A stretch of 64,000 bases of DNA from Mycobacterium scrofulaceum (GCF_001667885.1 NZ_LZJW01000164.1:96750-160749), one strand, 5' to 3'. Shown: positions 24,814-38,038, counted from the stretch's first letter. Notes: generated by a model from the sequence alone, not told the origin. A program made the numbers and translations.

Positions 24814-25278
24814 ATGACGACCGATCAAGTTGACGCCCGTCAGGTCCTGGCCACCGCGCTGGTGACGGCGATCGATCACGTCGGCATCGCAGTCGCCGAC
24901 TTGGACGCGGCAATCGCGTGGTACCACGACCACCTCGGCATGATCCTGGTGCACGAGGAAGTCAACGAGGACCAGGGAATCCGCGAGGCCATGCTGGCCG
25001 TGCGCGGCGCCCCGACGGGTACCGCGCAGATCCAGCTGATGGCCCCGATCGACGACTCCTCGACCATCGCCAAGTTCCTCGACAAGCGCGGGCCCGGCAT
25101 CCAGCAGATGGCGGTTCGCGTGAGCGACCTGGACAGCGTGATCGAGCACCTGCGGTCCCAGGGCATCCGGCTCGTCTACGAGGCCCCGCGGCGCGGTACG
25201 GCAAACTCGCGGATCAACTTCATCCACCCCAAGGACGCCGGCGGCGTCCTCATCGAGCTGGTCGAACCGGCTTCCTGA
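24814..25278 (+). CDS. mce: Methylmalonyl-CoA epimerase / glyoxalase-fold protein (Rv1322A family)
   Basis: 154 residues from the ATG at 24814 (a GTG lies directly in front). A vicinal-oxygen-chelate fold with two beta-alpha-beta units: IDHVGIAVADLDAAIAWYHD carries the first metal-binding His, IQQMAVRVSDLDSVIEHL starts the second unit, and the C-terminal GGVLIELVEP supplies the conserved Glu. This matches methylmalonyl-CoA epimerase, which converts the S to the R isomer in propionate and odd-chain fatty acid breakdown. Divergent from the thiolase, which fits a lipid-catabolic role. A generic glyoxalase assignment is the alternative. Confidence 0.85.
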   Translation: MTTDQVDARQVLATALVTAIDHVGIAVADLDAAIAWYHDHLGMILVHEEVNEDQGIREAMLAVRGAPTGTAQIQLMAPIDDSSTIAKFLDKRGPGIQQMAVRVSDLDSVIEHLRSQGIRLVYEAPRRGTANSRINFIHPKDAGGVLIELVEPAS

Positions 25279-25575
25279 TCACGACCACTTCCGGGTCGGA
25301 CCCCGCGTAGCGCGGTGGCTCCAGCACGGGGTATGCCAATGGCGCCGATCGTCGGGTCCCCCGCGGGTTGGATCGGTCGGCCACACCACCACATGCGCGG
25401 TGCCGACGCGAATTTCGTGATCACAACCCGGACAGCGGTAGGTCTTGACCGCACGGGTGGCCGCGACCGGTCGGACCTCGTACTCGTGACCATCCGGCCC
25501 GATCTCCACCCGGCGCGACGCCGGGGACGGCGCTGACTGCCACCGCCGACGTGGCGGTATGCGGCGCCGGGCCAT
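25279..25575 (-). CDS. Small putative zinc-binding protein (Rv1322 family)
   Basis: 98 residues, basic at the N-terminus. The middle holds YRCPGCDHEIRVGTAHVVVW followed by HWHTPCW: two Cys in CxxC, then His and Cys, a plausible zinc site that resembles other small actinobacterial ATP/GTP-binding-annotated zinc proteins. I know of no function. Its stop codon directly abuts the stop of the convergent epimerase gene, with no intergenic space. It lies 22 bp downstream of nucS on the same strand, as in M. tuberculosis, so co-transcription with nucS is likely. Confidence 0.85.
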   Translation of the reverse strand: MARRRIPPRRRWQSAPSPASRRVEIGPDGHEYEVRPVAATRAVKTYRCPGCDHEIRVGTAHVVVWPTDPTRGGPDDRRHWHTPCWSHRATRGPTRKWS

Positions 25576-25597
25576 GCCGCCAGCCTAGCCGGGAGGC

Positions 25598-26278
25598 TCA
25601 GAACAGCCGGTACTCGTCGCTGTCCATCCCGCGCATCTTGTCGTAATCCAATGTGATGCAACGTATCCCGCGGTCCGTGGCCAGTGTGCGCGCCTGTGGC
25701 TTGATCTGCTGGGCCGCGAACACCCCCTTCACCGGGGCGAGCACGCTGTCGCGGTTGAGCAACTCGAGGTAGCGGGTCAGCTGCTCGACACCGTCGATCT
25801 CGCCGCGACGCTTGATCTCCACCGCGACCGAACCGCCCTGTTCGTCACGGCAGAGTAGGTCGACGGGCCCGATGGCGGTCATGTATTCGCGACGAACCAG
25901 CGTGTAGCCCTCGCCGAGCAGTTGCACGTGCTCGGCGAGCAACGCCTGCAGGTGGGCCTCGACCCCATCCTTGACCAGCCCGGGATCCACGCCCAGGTCG
26001 TGGCTCGAGTCGTGCTCGACATCCTCGACGGTGATGCGGAGCTGTTCGCCGGCCTTGTTCTGCACCACCCAGACCGGCGCCTGCTCACCGGGCTCCTCGG
26101 TGAGCCAGCACGGCGGGCTCATCCAGTTCAACGGCTTGTAGGCGCGGTCATCGGCATGCACGCTGACCGATCCGTCGGCCTTGAACAGCAGCAACCTGCG
26201 GGCCGAGGGAAGATGCGCGGTGAGCCGGCCGACGTAGTCCACAGTGCACTGGGCGATCACGAGACGCACCCGACTCAC
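25598..26278 (-). CDS. nucS: Mismatch-specific endonuclease NucS/EndoMS
   Basis: 226 residues, the same length as the M. tuberculosis protein. It replaces MutS/MutL in Actinobacteria by cutting both strands at G-T, G-G and T-T mismatches (established knowledge). The N-terminal dimerisation domain (MSRVRLVIAQCTVDYVGRLT) is followed by a RecB-like nuclease domain with GPVDLLCRDEQGG and VAVEIKRRGEIDGVEQ, which give the Asp, Glu and Lys of the active site. The usual C-terminal beta-clamp-binding tail is present as MRGMDSDEYRLF. Divergent from the adenylate cyclase by 36 bp; loss of this gene gives a mutator strain. Confidence 0.96.
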   Translation of the reverse strand: MSRVRLVIAQCTVDYVGRLTAHLPSARRLLLFKADGSVSVHADDRAYKPLNWMSPPCWLTEEPGEQAPVWVVQNKAGEQLRITVEDVEHDSSHDLGVDPGLVKDGVEAHLQALLAEHVQLLGEGYTLVRREYMTAIGPVDLLCRDEQGGSVAVEIKRRGEIDGVEQLTRYLELLNRDSVLAPVKGVFAAQQIKPQARTLATDRGIRCITLDYDKMRGMDSDEYRLF

Positions 26279-26314
26279 CTTAGAGCGTGGCCGACAAATT
26301 AGGCTGACGCCACC

Positions 26315-27937
26315 ATGTCGGCCACGCAGAGCTTGGCGAAACGCATCGGGCGGGTGCTCGAGATTGTCACCCGTCAGAGCGGCCGGTTACCGGAGACCCC
26401 CGCGTACGGCTCCCTGCTGCTGGGGCGGGTTTCCGAGAGCCAGGCACGTCGCCGCGTCCGCATCCAGGTCATCCTGACCGTCTTGGTGCTGGGCGCCAAC
26501 CTGATCGGGATCGCGGTGGCGCTGCTGCTGGTGATCGTCGCCGTTCCGCAGCCGAGCATCTTCCACGATGCGCCGGCCTGGATCACGTTCGGTGTCTCTC
26601 CGGCCTACATCGCGTTGGCCCTGGCGGTGGGCACCTATTGGATCACCCGCCGGACCGTGCTCTCGTTGCGCTGGGCGATCGAGGAGCGATCGCCGAACGC
26701 GGACGACGAACGCAACACCTTCCTGGCCCCGTGGCGCATCGCCCGCTTCGACCTCATCCTGTGGGGTGTCGGGGCGGTGGTGTACACGACCCTTTACGGC
26801 CTAATCAACAAGCTGTTCATCCCGCGGTTTCTCGTCGCGGTGAGCATCTGTGGCGTCTTGGTGGCCACCGCCAGCTATCTCATCGCCGAGTTCGCCCTGC
26901 GCCCCGTCGCGGCGCAGGCACTCGAGGCCGGGCCGCCGCCACGGCGTTTCTCGGCCGGGATCATGGGCCGGACCATGGTGGTCTGGTTTCTCGGTTCGGG
27001 CCTGCCCGTGCTCGGCATCGCCTTCCTCGCGGGCTTCCAGGCCGTGATGCGAAACCTGACCGAGACGGAGTTCGCGGTCGGTGTGTTGATCATTTCGATG
27101 GCCACGGTGATCTTCGGTTGCCTCTTGATGTGGATCCTGGCCTGGCTCACGGCAACTCCGGTGCGCGTGGTGCGCGCGGCGTTGCGCCGCGTGGAGCGCG
27201 GCGATCTGCGGGGCGATCTGGTCGTTTTCGACGGCACCGAACTCGGTGAGCTGCAACGCGGATTCAACGCGATGGTGGACGGGTTGCGCGAGCGGGAACG
27301 CGTCCGCGACCTTTTCGGCCGACACGTCGGCCGTGAGGTAGCCCTGGCCGCGGAACGCGAGCGACCGAAGCTGGGTGGCGAAGAACGCCACGTGGCAGTC
27401 GTATTCATCGACATCGTCGGTTCTACCCAGCTGGTGACCAGCCGGCCCCCGGCCGAAGTCGTGTCGGTGCTCAACCAGTTTTTCGGCATCGTCGTCGAGG
27501 AAGTGGACCGACACTGCGGGCTGGTCAACAAGTTCGAGGGCGACGCGACGCTGGCCATCTTCGGAGCACCGAATCACCTGGACCGCCCGGAGGATCAAGC
27601 GCTGGCCGCCGCACGCGCCATCGCAAAACGGCTGGCCAACGAAATGCCGGAGTGCCAGGCCGGTATCGGCGTGGCGGCGGGGCAAGTGGTCGCCGGCAAC
27701 GTCGGCGCCAGGGAACGCTTCGAATACACCGTGATCGGCGGGCCGGTCAACGAGGCGGCCCGCCTGTGCGAGCTCGCCAAGTCCTACCCGGGCCGGCTGC
27801 TGGCAACGGCCGACGCGCGCGAGGGCGCGAGCGAGAACGAGCGCGGCCGTTGGACTTTGGGCGAAACGGTGACGCTACGCGGACACGAACGCCCCACCCG
27901 GCTCGCGCTGCCCGCCGAGACCGCCGACGCGTCCTGA
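26315..27937 (+). CDS. Membrane class IIIb adenylate cyclase with HAMP domain (Rv1318c-Rv1320c family)
   Basis: 540 residues: six membrane segments (about residues 48-285), a HAMP linker (WLTATPVRVVRAALRRVERG to ELQRGFNAMVDGL), then a catalytic domain from about residue 330. FIDIVGST and KFEGDATLAIFGAP carry the two metal-binding Asp and the adenine-contacting Lys. In the place of the second adenine-specifying Asp stands Thr (FEYTVIGG), the class IIIb mark, and VNEAARL holds the transition-state Asn and Arg. It makes cAMP from ATP. M. tuberculosis carries three tandem copies here; this window has one. Divergent from nucS. Confidence 0.92.
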   Translation: MSATQSLAKRIGRVLEIVTRQSGRLPETPAYGSLLLGRVSESQARRRVRIQVILTVLVLGANLIGIAVALLLVIVAVPQPSIFHDAPAWITFGVSPAYIALALAVGTYWITRRTVLSLRWAIEERSPNADDERNTFLAPWRIARFDLILWGVGAVVYTTLYGLINKLFIPRFLVAVSICGVLVATASYLIAEFALRPVAAQALEAGPPPRRFSAGIMGRTMVVWFLGSGLPVLGIAFLAGFQAVMRNLTETEFAVGVLIISMATVIFGCLLMWILAWLTATPVRVVRAALRRVERGDLRGDLVVFDGTELGELQRGFNAMVDGLRERERVRDLFGRHVGREVALAAERERPKLGGEERHVAVVFIDIVGSTQLVTSRPPAEVVSVLNQFFGIVVEEVDRHCGLVNKFEGDATLAIFGAPNHLDRPEDQALAAARAIAKRLANEMPECQAGIGVAAGQVVAGNVGARERFEYTVIGGPVNEAARLCELAKSYPGRLLATADAREGASENERGRWTLGETVTLRGHERPTRLALPAETADAS

Positions 27938-28006
27938 GGGATTGATTTCCGACCCGAGTGGGTAAGGGGACTAAGGACATCGCCCCTCGAAGAGATTGGT
28001 GTTGAC

Positions 28007-28390
28007 ATGACCGGTAGTGGAACTGTGCGGCGGGCTTCCGTCGCTGCGGGGATCGCCGCGGCGATCGCCTTGAGTTCGTTGACCGCGGGCTGCAGCTCGG
28101 GCAACAACAACAAGAACCCGACGACTTCGACATCGACCGTCACCACCACCGTCACGACGCCCGCAAGCGTCACCACCACGGCGCCGGCCGCGACAACCCC
28201 GGCCGGGCCGGGCGGCGGTCCCGAGACCGGGCCCGGTGGCGCCACGACCGCCGGACCGGGCGGTTCCGGCGCCGGCGCCGGTCCCGGTGGGGCCAGCGCT
28301 GGTGTGCCGGGCGCGGGTGCGTCCGCCGGACCCGGCGGCGCGGGCGCCTGCGCCGGCGGCGTGTGCGTCGGGACCCCTCCCGGCCCGTAA
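28007..28390 (+). CDS. Small secreted/lipoprotein candidate with Gly-Pro-rich low-complexity body
   Basis: 127 residues. A basic start and a hydrophobic stretch (AAGIAAAIALSSLTAGC) end in a near-consensus lipobox, so export and possible lipidation at that Cys are likely. The mature part begins SSGNNNKN, runs into Thr/Val-rich TSTSTVTTTVTT, then repeated PGG/GPGG/SAG units, and ends with a two-cysteine tail (ACAGGVCVG) that could form a disulfide. No fold is recognised. The composition would suit a surface linker or wall-spanning tether. It follows the cyclase by 69 bp, ends 9 bp before the convergent MFS gene, and is absent from the equivalent H37Rv locus as I recall it. Confidence 0.7.
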   Translation: MTGSGTVRRASVAAGIAAAIALSSLTAGCSSGNNNKNPTTSTSTVTTTVTTPASVTTTAPAATTPAGPGGGPETGPGGATTAGPGGSGAGAGPGGASAGVPGAGASAGPGGAGACAGGVCVGTPPGP

Positions 28391-28399
28391 CCGCGGCGA

Positions 28400-29647
28400 T
28401 CAATCAACGGTGGCCAAGGCCGCAACGAGGTAGTTGTCGGTGCGGGAGCCGCTCTCCCGCACCAACAACGCCACCAGGCATGAGCCGACCACCAGCAGCG
28501 CGCCGACGAAACTGACGGTCGCCGGCCACCCACCGATGCCGTACACCAAGCCGCCGAGCGCGCCGGCCACCGATCCACCCAGGTAATAGCTGAACAGATA
28601 CAGCGCCGACGCCTCCGCGCGGTCGCGCCGTGCCACGGCGCCCACCCAGCCGCTGGCCGCGGTGTGCGCGGCGAAGAAGCCACCGGTGAAAACGCCGACG
28701 CCCACCACGATCGCGGCCACGGCGTGCGGGACGGTCAGCAGCAGACCCGTCGCCGCAACCGGCAAAGCGACTCCCAGCACGAGCGGGCGTCCCCTGCGGT
28801 CGGCAATCCGCCCGGCCGCCACCGACGTCCAGGTGCCGACCAGATACAGCAGGAACAGCAGCCCTACGACCGACGGTGCCAGCCCGAACGGCCGGGCGGT
28901 CAGTCGGTAGCCGAGGTAGTTGTAGACCGTGACAAATCCGCCCATCAACACGAACCCCACCGCGAAAAGCTTCAGCAGCAACGGATTTCGCAGATGTGCC
29001 GCCAGGTTGCGCACACTGGCCCGCACGCTCATCGGCTTGGGGTCGAAGAACTGCGACCTGGGCACCAGGGCGGCGAAGGCCAGCGTGCCGGCGAGCGTCG
29101 TCACCGAACACACCAGCAGCGCGACCCGCCAATTGCTCGCCTCGATGACCAACGACGGGACCAGCCGACCGGCCAACCCACCGACGGTCGTTCCGGCGAT
29201 GTAGCGGCCCATCGCCGCTCCGAGCGATGAGGCGTGTACCTCCTCGGCCAGGAACGCCATCGCGACGGCGGGTATCCCGGCCAGGGCCACGCCCTGGGCC
29301 GCGCGGCCGACAAGGAGCACGCCGAGCGTCGGGCTGAACGGCAACACCAGCCCGATCACGCTGGACGCCACCCCGGAGGTCAACATCACGGTGATGCGCC
29401 CGTAGCGCTCGGACAGGATGCTGGCGGGAATGATGCAGACGGCGAGCATCCCCGTCGTCAGCGAGACCGTGAGCGCGGCCGCGGCCGGGCCGATCCGATA
29501 GGAGGCCGACAGCGCCGGCAGCAGCGCCTGGGTGCAATACATCGCGGCGAAACTGGCCAGGCCGGCACCGCACAGCGCGCCGGTCAACCGGCGGTAGCCG
29601 CGGGTTCCGGCCCGGTGCGGGCTGACGGTGGGGGGACGCTGGGGCAT
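28400..29647 (-). CDS. MFS efflux transporter (YnfM/AraJ-like, 12 TM)
   Basis: 415 residues from the ATG at 29647 (PQRPPTVSPHRAG). About twelve hydrophobic segments follow, with MFS marks: ILSERYGRITVML after TM2 (motif A-like), an internal linker after TM6 (PRSQFFDPKPMSVRA), and GRIADRRGRPLVLG after TM8 as the second motif A. A proton-driven drug or metabolite exporter is likely; the substrate is unknown. It is divergent from a LysR regulator across 84 bp, the same arrangement as E. coli ynfM/ynfL. I do not recall this pair between Rv1318c and Rv1317c of M. tuberculosis, so it is probably a local insertion. Confidence 0.85.
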   Translation of the reverse strand: MPQRPPTVSPHRAGTRGYRRLTGALCGAGLASFAAMYCTQALLPALSASYRIGPAAAALTVSLTTGMLAVCIIPASILSERYGRITVMLTSGVASSVIGLVLPFSPTLGVLLVGRAAQGVALAGIPAVAMAFLAEEVHASSLGAAMGRYIAGTTVGGLAGRLVPSLVIEASNWRVALLVCSVTTLAGTLAFAALVPRSQFFDPKPMSVRASVRNLAAHLRNPLLLKLFAVGFVLMGGFVTVYNYLGYRLTARPFGLAPSVVGLLFLLYLVGTWTSVAAGRIADRRGRPLVLGVALPVAATGLLLTVPHAVAAIVVGVGVFTGGFFAAHTAASGWVGAVARRDRAEASALYLFSYYLGGSVAGALGGLVYGIGGWPATVSFVGALLVVGSCLVALLVRESGSRTDNYLVAALATVD

Positions 29648-29704
29648 GCCATTGATCCTGCGCGCCCCGGTGAAACGAAGGAAATGAATTGTTTGCCGGT
29701 TTAA

Positions 29705-29721
29705 TATGCTGTTGCGGCATA
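29705..29721. promoter_or_regulatory. LysR-type palindrome TATGC-N7-GCATA in MFS/LysR gap
   Basis: A 17 bp dyad, TATGC (29705-29709) and GCATA (29717-29721), spaced by 7 nt, lies 11 bp upstream of the LysR start and 58 bp upstream of the divergent MFS start. Its size and symmetry suit the binding site of a LysR regulator controlling itself and the transporter. An AT-rich TTTAATAT overlapping its left edge may be a -10 element. Confidence 0.5.
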
Positions 29722-29731
29722 AGACGAGGCG

Positions 29732-30622
29732 GTGGGCGTGGTAGGCGACGATTACGAGTGGTTCGTCACACTCGCGGAGCTGGAACACGTCACGGCGGCC
29801 GCCGAGCAGCTTCGCATGGCCCAGCCGACGCTCACCCGCATGCTCGCCCGCCTCGAGCGGCGGCTGGGCGTCGCGCTGTTCGACCGCCGCGGCAAGCGCC
29901 TCTCCCTCAACACCTATGGCCGGATCTTCTACGAGCATGCCCGGCGAGCGCAGCTGGAACTCGACTCAGCCAGACGCGCGATCGACGACTTGGCGAACCC
30001 GGCCGTCAGCGAGATCCGGGTGGGTTTCCTGAACTCGTTCGGGGCGACGGTCGTGCCGCGCTTGATCGCCCGGTTCAAGGAGTCCTCCCCGCGCGTCGCG
30101 TTCGCGCTCGAAGAGGGCGCCGCCGAATCGATCGGCGATCTGGTGCTGGCCGGGCGAGTCGACGTCGGGGTGGTTTCACCGCGGCCGCGGCGCCCAACTC
30201 TGGCCTGGCGCAGCCTGTTTCGACAGCGGCTCGGTGTCGCGGTGCCGCGCTCCCATCGATTCGAGGGCATCGCCGCGGTGTCCATGACCGATCTTGCCGA
30301 CGAACCGGTCGTGGCCATGCACCCCGGGTTCGGCATGCGACGGCTGCTCGACGAGCTTTGCGCCGCGGCGCATTTTCAGCCGCGGATCGTGCTGGAGGCG
30401 GCGAACCTCACCACGACCGCGGGCCTGGTGGCGGCCGGGCTGGGCGTCAGCCTGATGCCCATCGACGGCAGCGACTACGCACCGGGGTTGGCCGTGCGGC
30501 CGCTTGCCGACGCCGACGCATACCGCGACGTGGGGATGATCTGGGATTCGGGGCGTCCGCTGTCCCGCCCGGCCCGCGATTTCATCTCGGCCGCCGCGGC
30601 CGTGCGCCACGACGGCCCGTAG
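29732..30622 (+). CDS. LysR-family transcriptional regulator (YnfL-like)
   Basis: 296 residues from the GTG at 29732. The N-terminal winged HTH is canonical: WFVTLAELEHVTAAAEQLRM, AQPTLTRMLARLERRLG and VALFDRRGKRLSLN. The remaining ~200 residues form the periplasmic-binding-like effector domain (IRVGFLNSFGATVVPRL, VDVGVVSPRPR, VAAGLGVSLMPID). The divergent MFS gene and the dyad between them make it the likely regulator of that transporter. The inducing compound cannot be read from sequence. Confidence 0.92.
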   Translation: MGVVGDDYEWFVTLAELEHVTAAAEQLRMAQPTLTRMLARLERRLGVALFDRRGKRLSLNTYGRIFYEHARRAQLELDSARRAIDDLANPAVSEIRVGFLNSFGATVVPRLIARFKESSPRVAFALEEGAAESIGDLVLAGRVDVGVVSPRPRRPTLAWRSLFRQRLGVAVPRSHRFEGIAAVSMTDLADEPVVAMHPGFGMRRLLDELCAAAHFQPRIVLEAANLTTTAGLVAAGLGVSLMPIDGSDYAPGLAVRPLADADAYRDVGMIWDSGRPLSRPARDFISAAAAVRHDGP

Positions 30623-30690
30623 GCCGGCGTCCCACTGCCATGTCGCTTTTCCGCCAGTTTTGTCACCGGGCGGGTGTAAGTCTTGAAAGC

Positions 30691-32178
30691 GTGCACGATG
30701 ACTTCGAACGCTGCTACCGCGCCGTCCAGTCCAAGGACGCCCGGTTCGACGGCTGGTTCGTCACGGCGGTGCTGACGACCCGCATCTATTGCCGGCCCAG
30801 TTGCCCGGTTCGGCCGCCGTTCGCCCGCAACGTGCGCTTCTACCCGACCGCCGCCGCCGCCCAACGTGCCGGATTCCGGGCGTGTAAGCGGTGCCGCCCC
30901 GACGCCTCGCCCGGGTCACCGGAGTGGAACGTGCGGGGGGACGTCGTCGCCCGCACGATGCGCCTGATCGCCGACGGCACCGTGGATCGCGAAGGCGTCG
31001 GCGGCCTGGCGGCGCACCTCGGCTACACCACCCGCCAGCTGGAGCGGCTGTTGCAGGCCGAGGTCGGCGCCGGGCCGCTCGCGTTGGCCCGCGCCCAGCG
31101 GGCGCAGACGGCGCGCCTGCTCGTCGAGACCACGGACCTGCCGTTCGGGGACATCGCGTTCGCGTCGGGGTTTTCCAGCATCCGGCAGTTCAATGACACC
31201 GTGCGCTCGGTCTTCGAGAGCACACCGACGCAGCTGCGCCGGCGGGCCGCGGTGCGGGCCGCGACGGGCACCGCTTCGCCGGGGGCGGTGTGCCTGCGAT
31301 TGCCGGTCCGCACGCCATTCGCCTATGAGGGCGTCTTCGGCCACCTGGCCGCCGGCGCCGTGCCCGGCTGCGAGGAGATCCGCGATGGCGCGTATCGACG
31401 GAGCCTGCGTCTCCCGTTCGGCAACGCCGTCGCCTCCCTGGCGCCGGCCGTCGATCACGTCCGTTGCGTGCTGGTGCTCGACGACTTTCGCGACCTGACC
31501 ACCGCGATCGCCCGCTGCCGCCGGCTCCTGGACCTCGACGCCGATCCCGAAGCGGTGGACGACGCCCTGTCCGGGGATGCCCGCCTGCGTCCGGTCGTGG
31601 GAAAGGCTCCCGGACAACGCATTCCACGCACCGTCGACGAGGCCGAGCTTGCCGTCCGCGCGGTGCTGGGCCAGCAGGTGTCGACCAAGGCGGCCAGAAC
31701 CCACGCCGGTCGCCTGGTCGCGGCCTACGGGCAGCCGATCGCCGATCCCGACGGTGGGCTGACCCATACCTTTCCGTCCGTGGAGCAGCTCGCGGAGATC
31801 GACCCCGTCCACTTGGCCGTCCCCAAGGCCCGGCAACGAACGGTGAGCGCGCTGGTCGCCGCGCTCGCCGACGGCAGCGTCGTCCTCGACAGCGGGAGCG
31901 ACTGGGAGGCCGCCCGCAGACACTTGCTGGAGGTTCCCGGGGTGGGCCCATGGACCGCGGAGGTGATCGCGATGCGCGGCCTCGGTGACCCGGATGCCTT
32001 CCCCGCCACCGACCTTGGGCTTCGGTTGGCCGCCAAGCGATTGGGCCTGCCGACCGACGAACGGGCTCTCGCCGGCCACGGCGCCCGGTGGCGCCCCTGG
32101 CGGTCCTACGCCACCCAGTACCTCTGGACCACCCTCGAGCATCCGGTAAACCAATGGCCACCACAGGAGGTCGCATGA
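30691..32178 (+). CDS. alkA: Ada-AlkA fusion: methylphosphotriester sensor, AraC HTH and 3-methyladenine DNA glycosylase
   Basis: 495 residues from the GTG at 30691, chosen because it gives the HDDFERCYRAVQ start seen in Rv1317c; the open frame continues upstream without similarity. Residues 1-80 form the Ada zinc/methyl-acceptor domain (IYCRPSCPVRPPFARNVRF, then ACKRCRPD), with the four Cys intact. Residues ~85-190 are an AraC-type HTH (LAAHLGYTTRQLERLLQ, DIAFASGFSSIRQFND). The C-terminal half is an AlkA HhH-GPD glycosylase (LLEVPGVGPWTAEVIAMRG, catalytic Asp in FPATDLGLR). It senses alkylation, activates transcription and removes alkylated bases. Overlaps ogt by 4 nt. Confidence 0.95.
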   Translation: MHDDFERCYRAVQSKDARFDGWFVTAVLTTRIYCRPSCPVRPPFARNVRFYPTAAAAQRAGFRACKRCRPDASPGSPEWNVRGDVVARTMRLIADGTVDREGVGGLAAHLGYTTRQLERLLQAEVGAGPLALARAQRAQTARLLVETTDLPFGDIAFASGFSSIRQFNDTVRSVFESTPTQLRRRAAVRAATGTASPGAVCLRLPVRTPFAYEGVFGHLAAGAVPGCEEIRDGAYRRSLRLPFGNAVASLAPAVDHVRCVLVLDDFRDLTTAIARCRRLLDLDADPEAVDDALSGDARLRPVVGKAPGQRIPRTVDEAELAVRAVLGQQVSTKAARTHAGRLVAAYGQPIADPDGGLTHTFPSVEQLAEIDPVHLAVPKARQRTVSALVAALADGSVVLDSGSDWEAARRHLLEVPGVGPWTAEVIAMRGLGDPDAFPATDLGLRLAAKRLGLPTDERALAGHGARWRPWRSYATQYLWTTLEHPVNQWPPQEVA

Positions 32179-32678
32179 TCGAGTACCGCACCATCGACAG
32201 CCCGATCGGGCCGCTGACCCTCGCCGGTCAGGGCTCGGTTCTGACCATGCTTCGGATGGTCGACCAGACCTACGAACCCAGCCGCACCGGTTGGGCACCG
32301 AACCCCGCGGCGTTTCAGGCCGCCACCGAACAACTCGACGCCTACTTCGCCGGTGAATTGACCGAATTCGATTTCGACTTCGAATTGCGCGGCTCCGAAT
32401 TTCAGCGGCGGGTATGGACGGCGTTGCAGACAATTCCGTACGGCGAAACCCGATCGTACGGAACGATCGCCGCCCAGATCGGCGCGCCTGGCTCCGCGCG
32501 GGCCGTCGGATTGGCCAACGGCCACAACCCCATCGCGATTGTCGTTCCCTGTCATCGCGTCATCGGCGCCAACGGCAGCCTCACCGGCTATGGCGGCGGC
32601 CTGGACCGCAAGCAAACCCTGCTCGCATTGGAACGCAAACATGCGTCGACGAATGCGGCTTTGACATTGTTCGACTAA
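32175..32678 (+). CDS. ogt: O6-methylguanine-DNA methyltransferase
   Basis: A suicide repair enzyme that takes methyl groups from O6-methylguanine onto a cysteine. 167 residues from the ATG at 32175, which overlaps the alkA stop (ATGA). The active site is Cys126 in IVVPCHRVIG, preceded by the HTH-like RRVWTALQTIPYGETRSYG and the Asn hinge in GLANGHNPIAI. Together with the Ada-AlkA fusion it forms the mycobacterial adaptive-response unit. It ends 21 bp before the strong terminator shared with the convergent rRNA operon. Confidence 0.96.
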   Translation: MIEYRTIDSPIGPLTLAGQGSVLTMLRMVDQTYEPSRTGWAPNPAAFQAATEQLDAYFAGELTEFDFDFELRGSEFQRRVWTALQTIPYGETRSYGTIAAQIGAPGSARAVGLANGHNPIAIVVPCHRVIGANGSLTGYGGGLDRKQTLLALERKHASTNAALTLFD

Positions 32679-32699
32679 AACGGCCGGCATCGAGAATGC

Positions 32700-32729
32700 A
32701 AAAACACCCCCGTTGCCGGGGGTGTTTTT
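32700..32729. terminator. Bidirectional intrinsic terminator between ogt and the rRNA operon
   Basis: A perfect 13 bp stem (AAAAACACCCCCG with its complement CGGGGGTGTTTTT) encloses a TTGC loop. A T-run follows on either strand, so it can end both the rRNA operon (minus strand) and the alkA-ogt transcript (plus strand). It starts 6 bp beyond the 5S 3' end. Confidence 0.92.
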
Positions 32730-32735
32730 GTGTAT

Positions 32736-32849
32736 GTTCGGCGGTGTCCTACTTTTCCACCCGAAAGGGCAGTATCATCGGCGCTGACAGGCTTAGCTTC
32801 CGGGTTCGGAATGGGACCGGGCGTTTCCCTGTCGCTGTGGCCGCCGTAA
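32736..32849 (-). rRNA. rrf: 5S ribosomal RNA
   Basis: The minus strand begins TTACGGCGGCCACAGCG at 32849 and ends GGACACCGCCGAAC at 32736. The two ends pair as the 5S helix I, and CCCATTCCGAACCCGGAAGC is the universal central motif. Length about 114 nt. Last gene of the rrn operon, followed by the terminator. Confidence 0.97.
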
Positions 32850-32944
32850 CTCTATTTAAATTTGGTTTCGGTGGGGGGTGTGGTGTTCAGAGCGTCCCGC
32901 GACGAATAGTCGAAGGGACTGAACAGTGGTTGCGATTGTGTGTT

Positions 32945-37857
<4,913 letters not shown>

Positions 37858-37928
37858 TCTCCTCGCAGAACGAGGTGAATTCAAATCAGAGATACCTGAC
37901 AAGACGCCAATAACTGGCATCAAAAATT

Positions 37929-38038
37929 GCCATACCCACACACGGGGAGTGCTAGGTATGGCCAAAAAAACAACAACAAATAAAAAGACCAAACACACTA
38001 TTGAGTTCTCAAACAACACTTGTTTCGCCCGTTTTGGG
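37929..38038 (-). promoter_or_regulatory. rrn leader: boxB hairpin, boxA antitermination element and processing stem
   Basis: On the minus strand, in order: a small GCCC-AAAAC-GGGC hairpin (boxB-like, about 38027-38038), then GTTTGAGAACTCAATAGTGT (about 37992-38014), the strongly conserved actinobacterial boxA/leader block bound by NusB-NusE. A GCCATACC/GGTATGGC stem (37929-37962) follows and probably takes part in RNase III processing of 16S. These elements stop early termination of the rRNA transcript. Confidence 0.75.
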
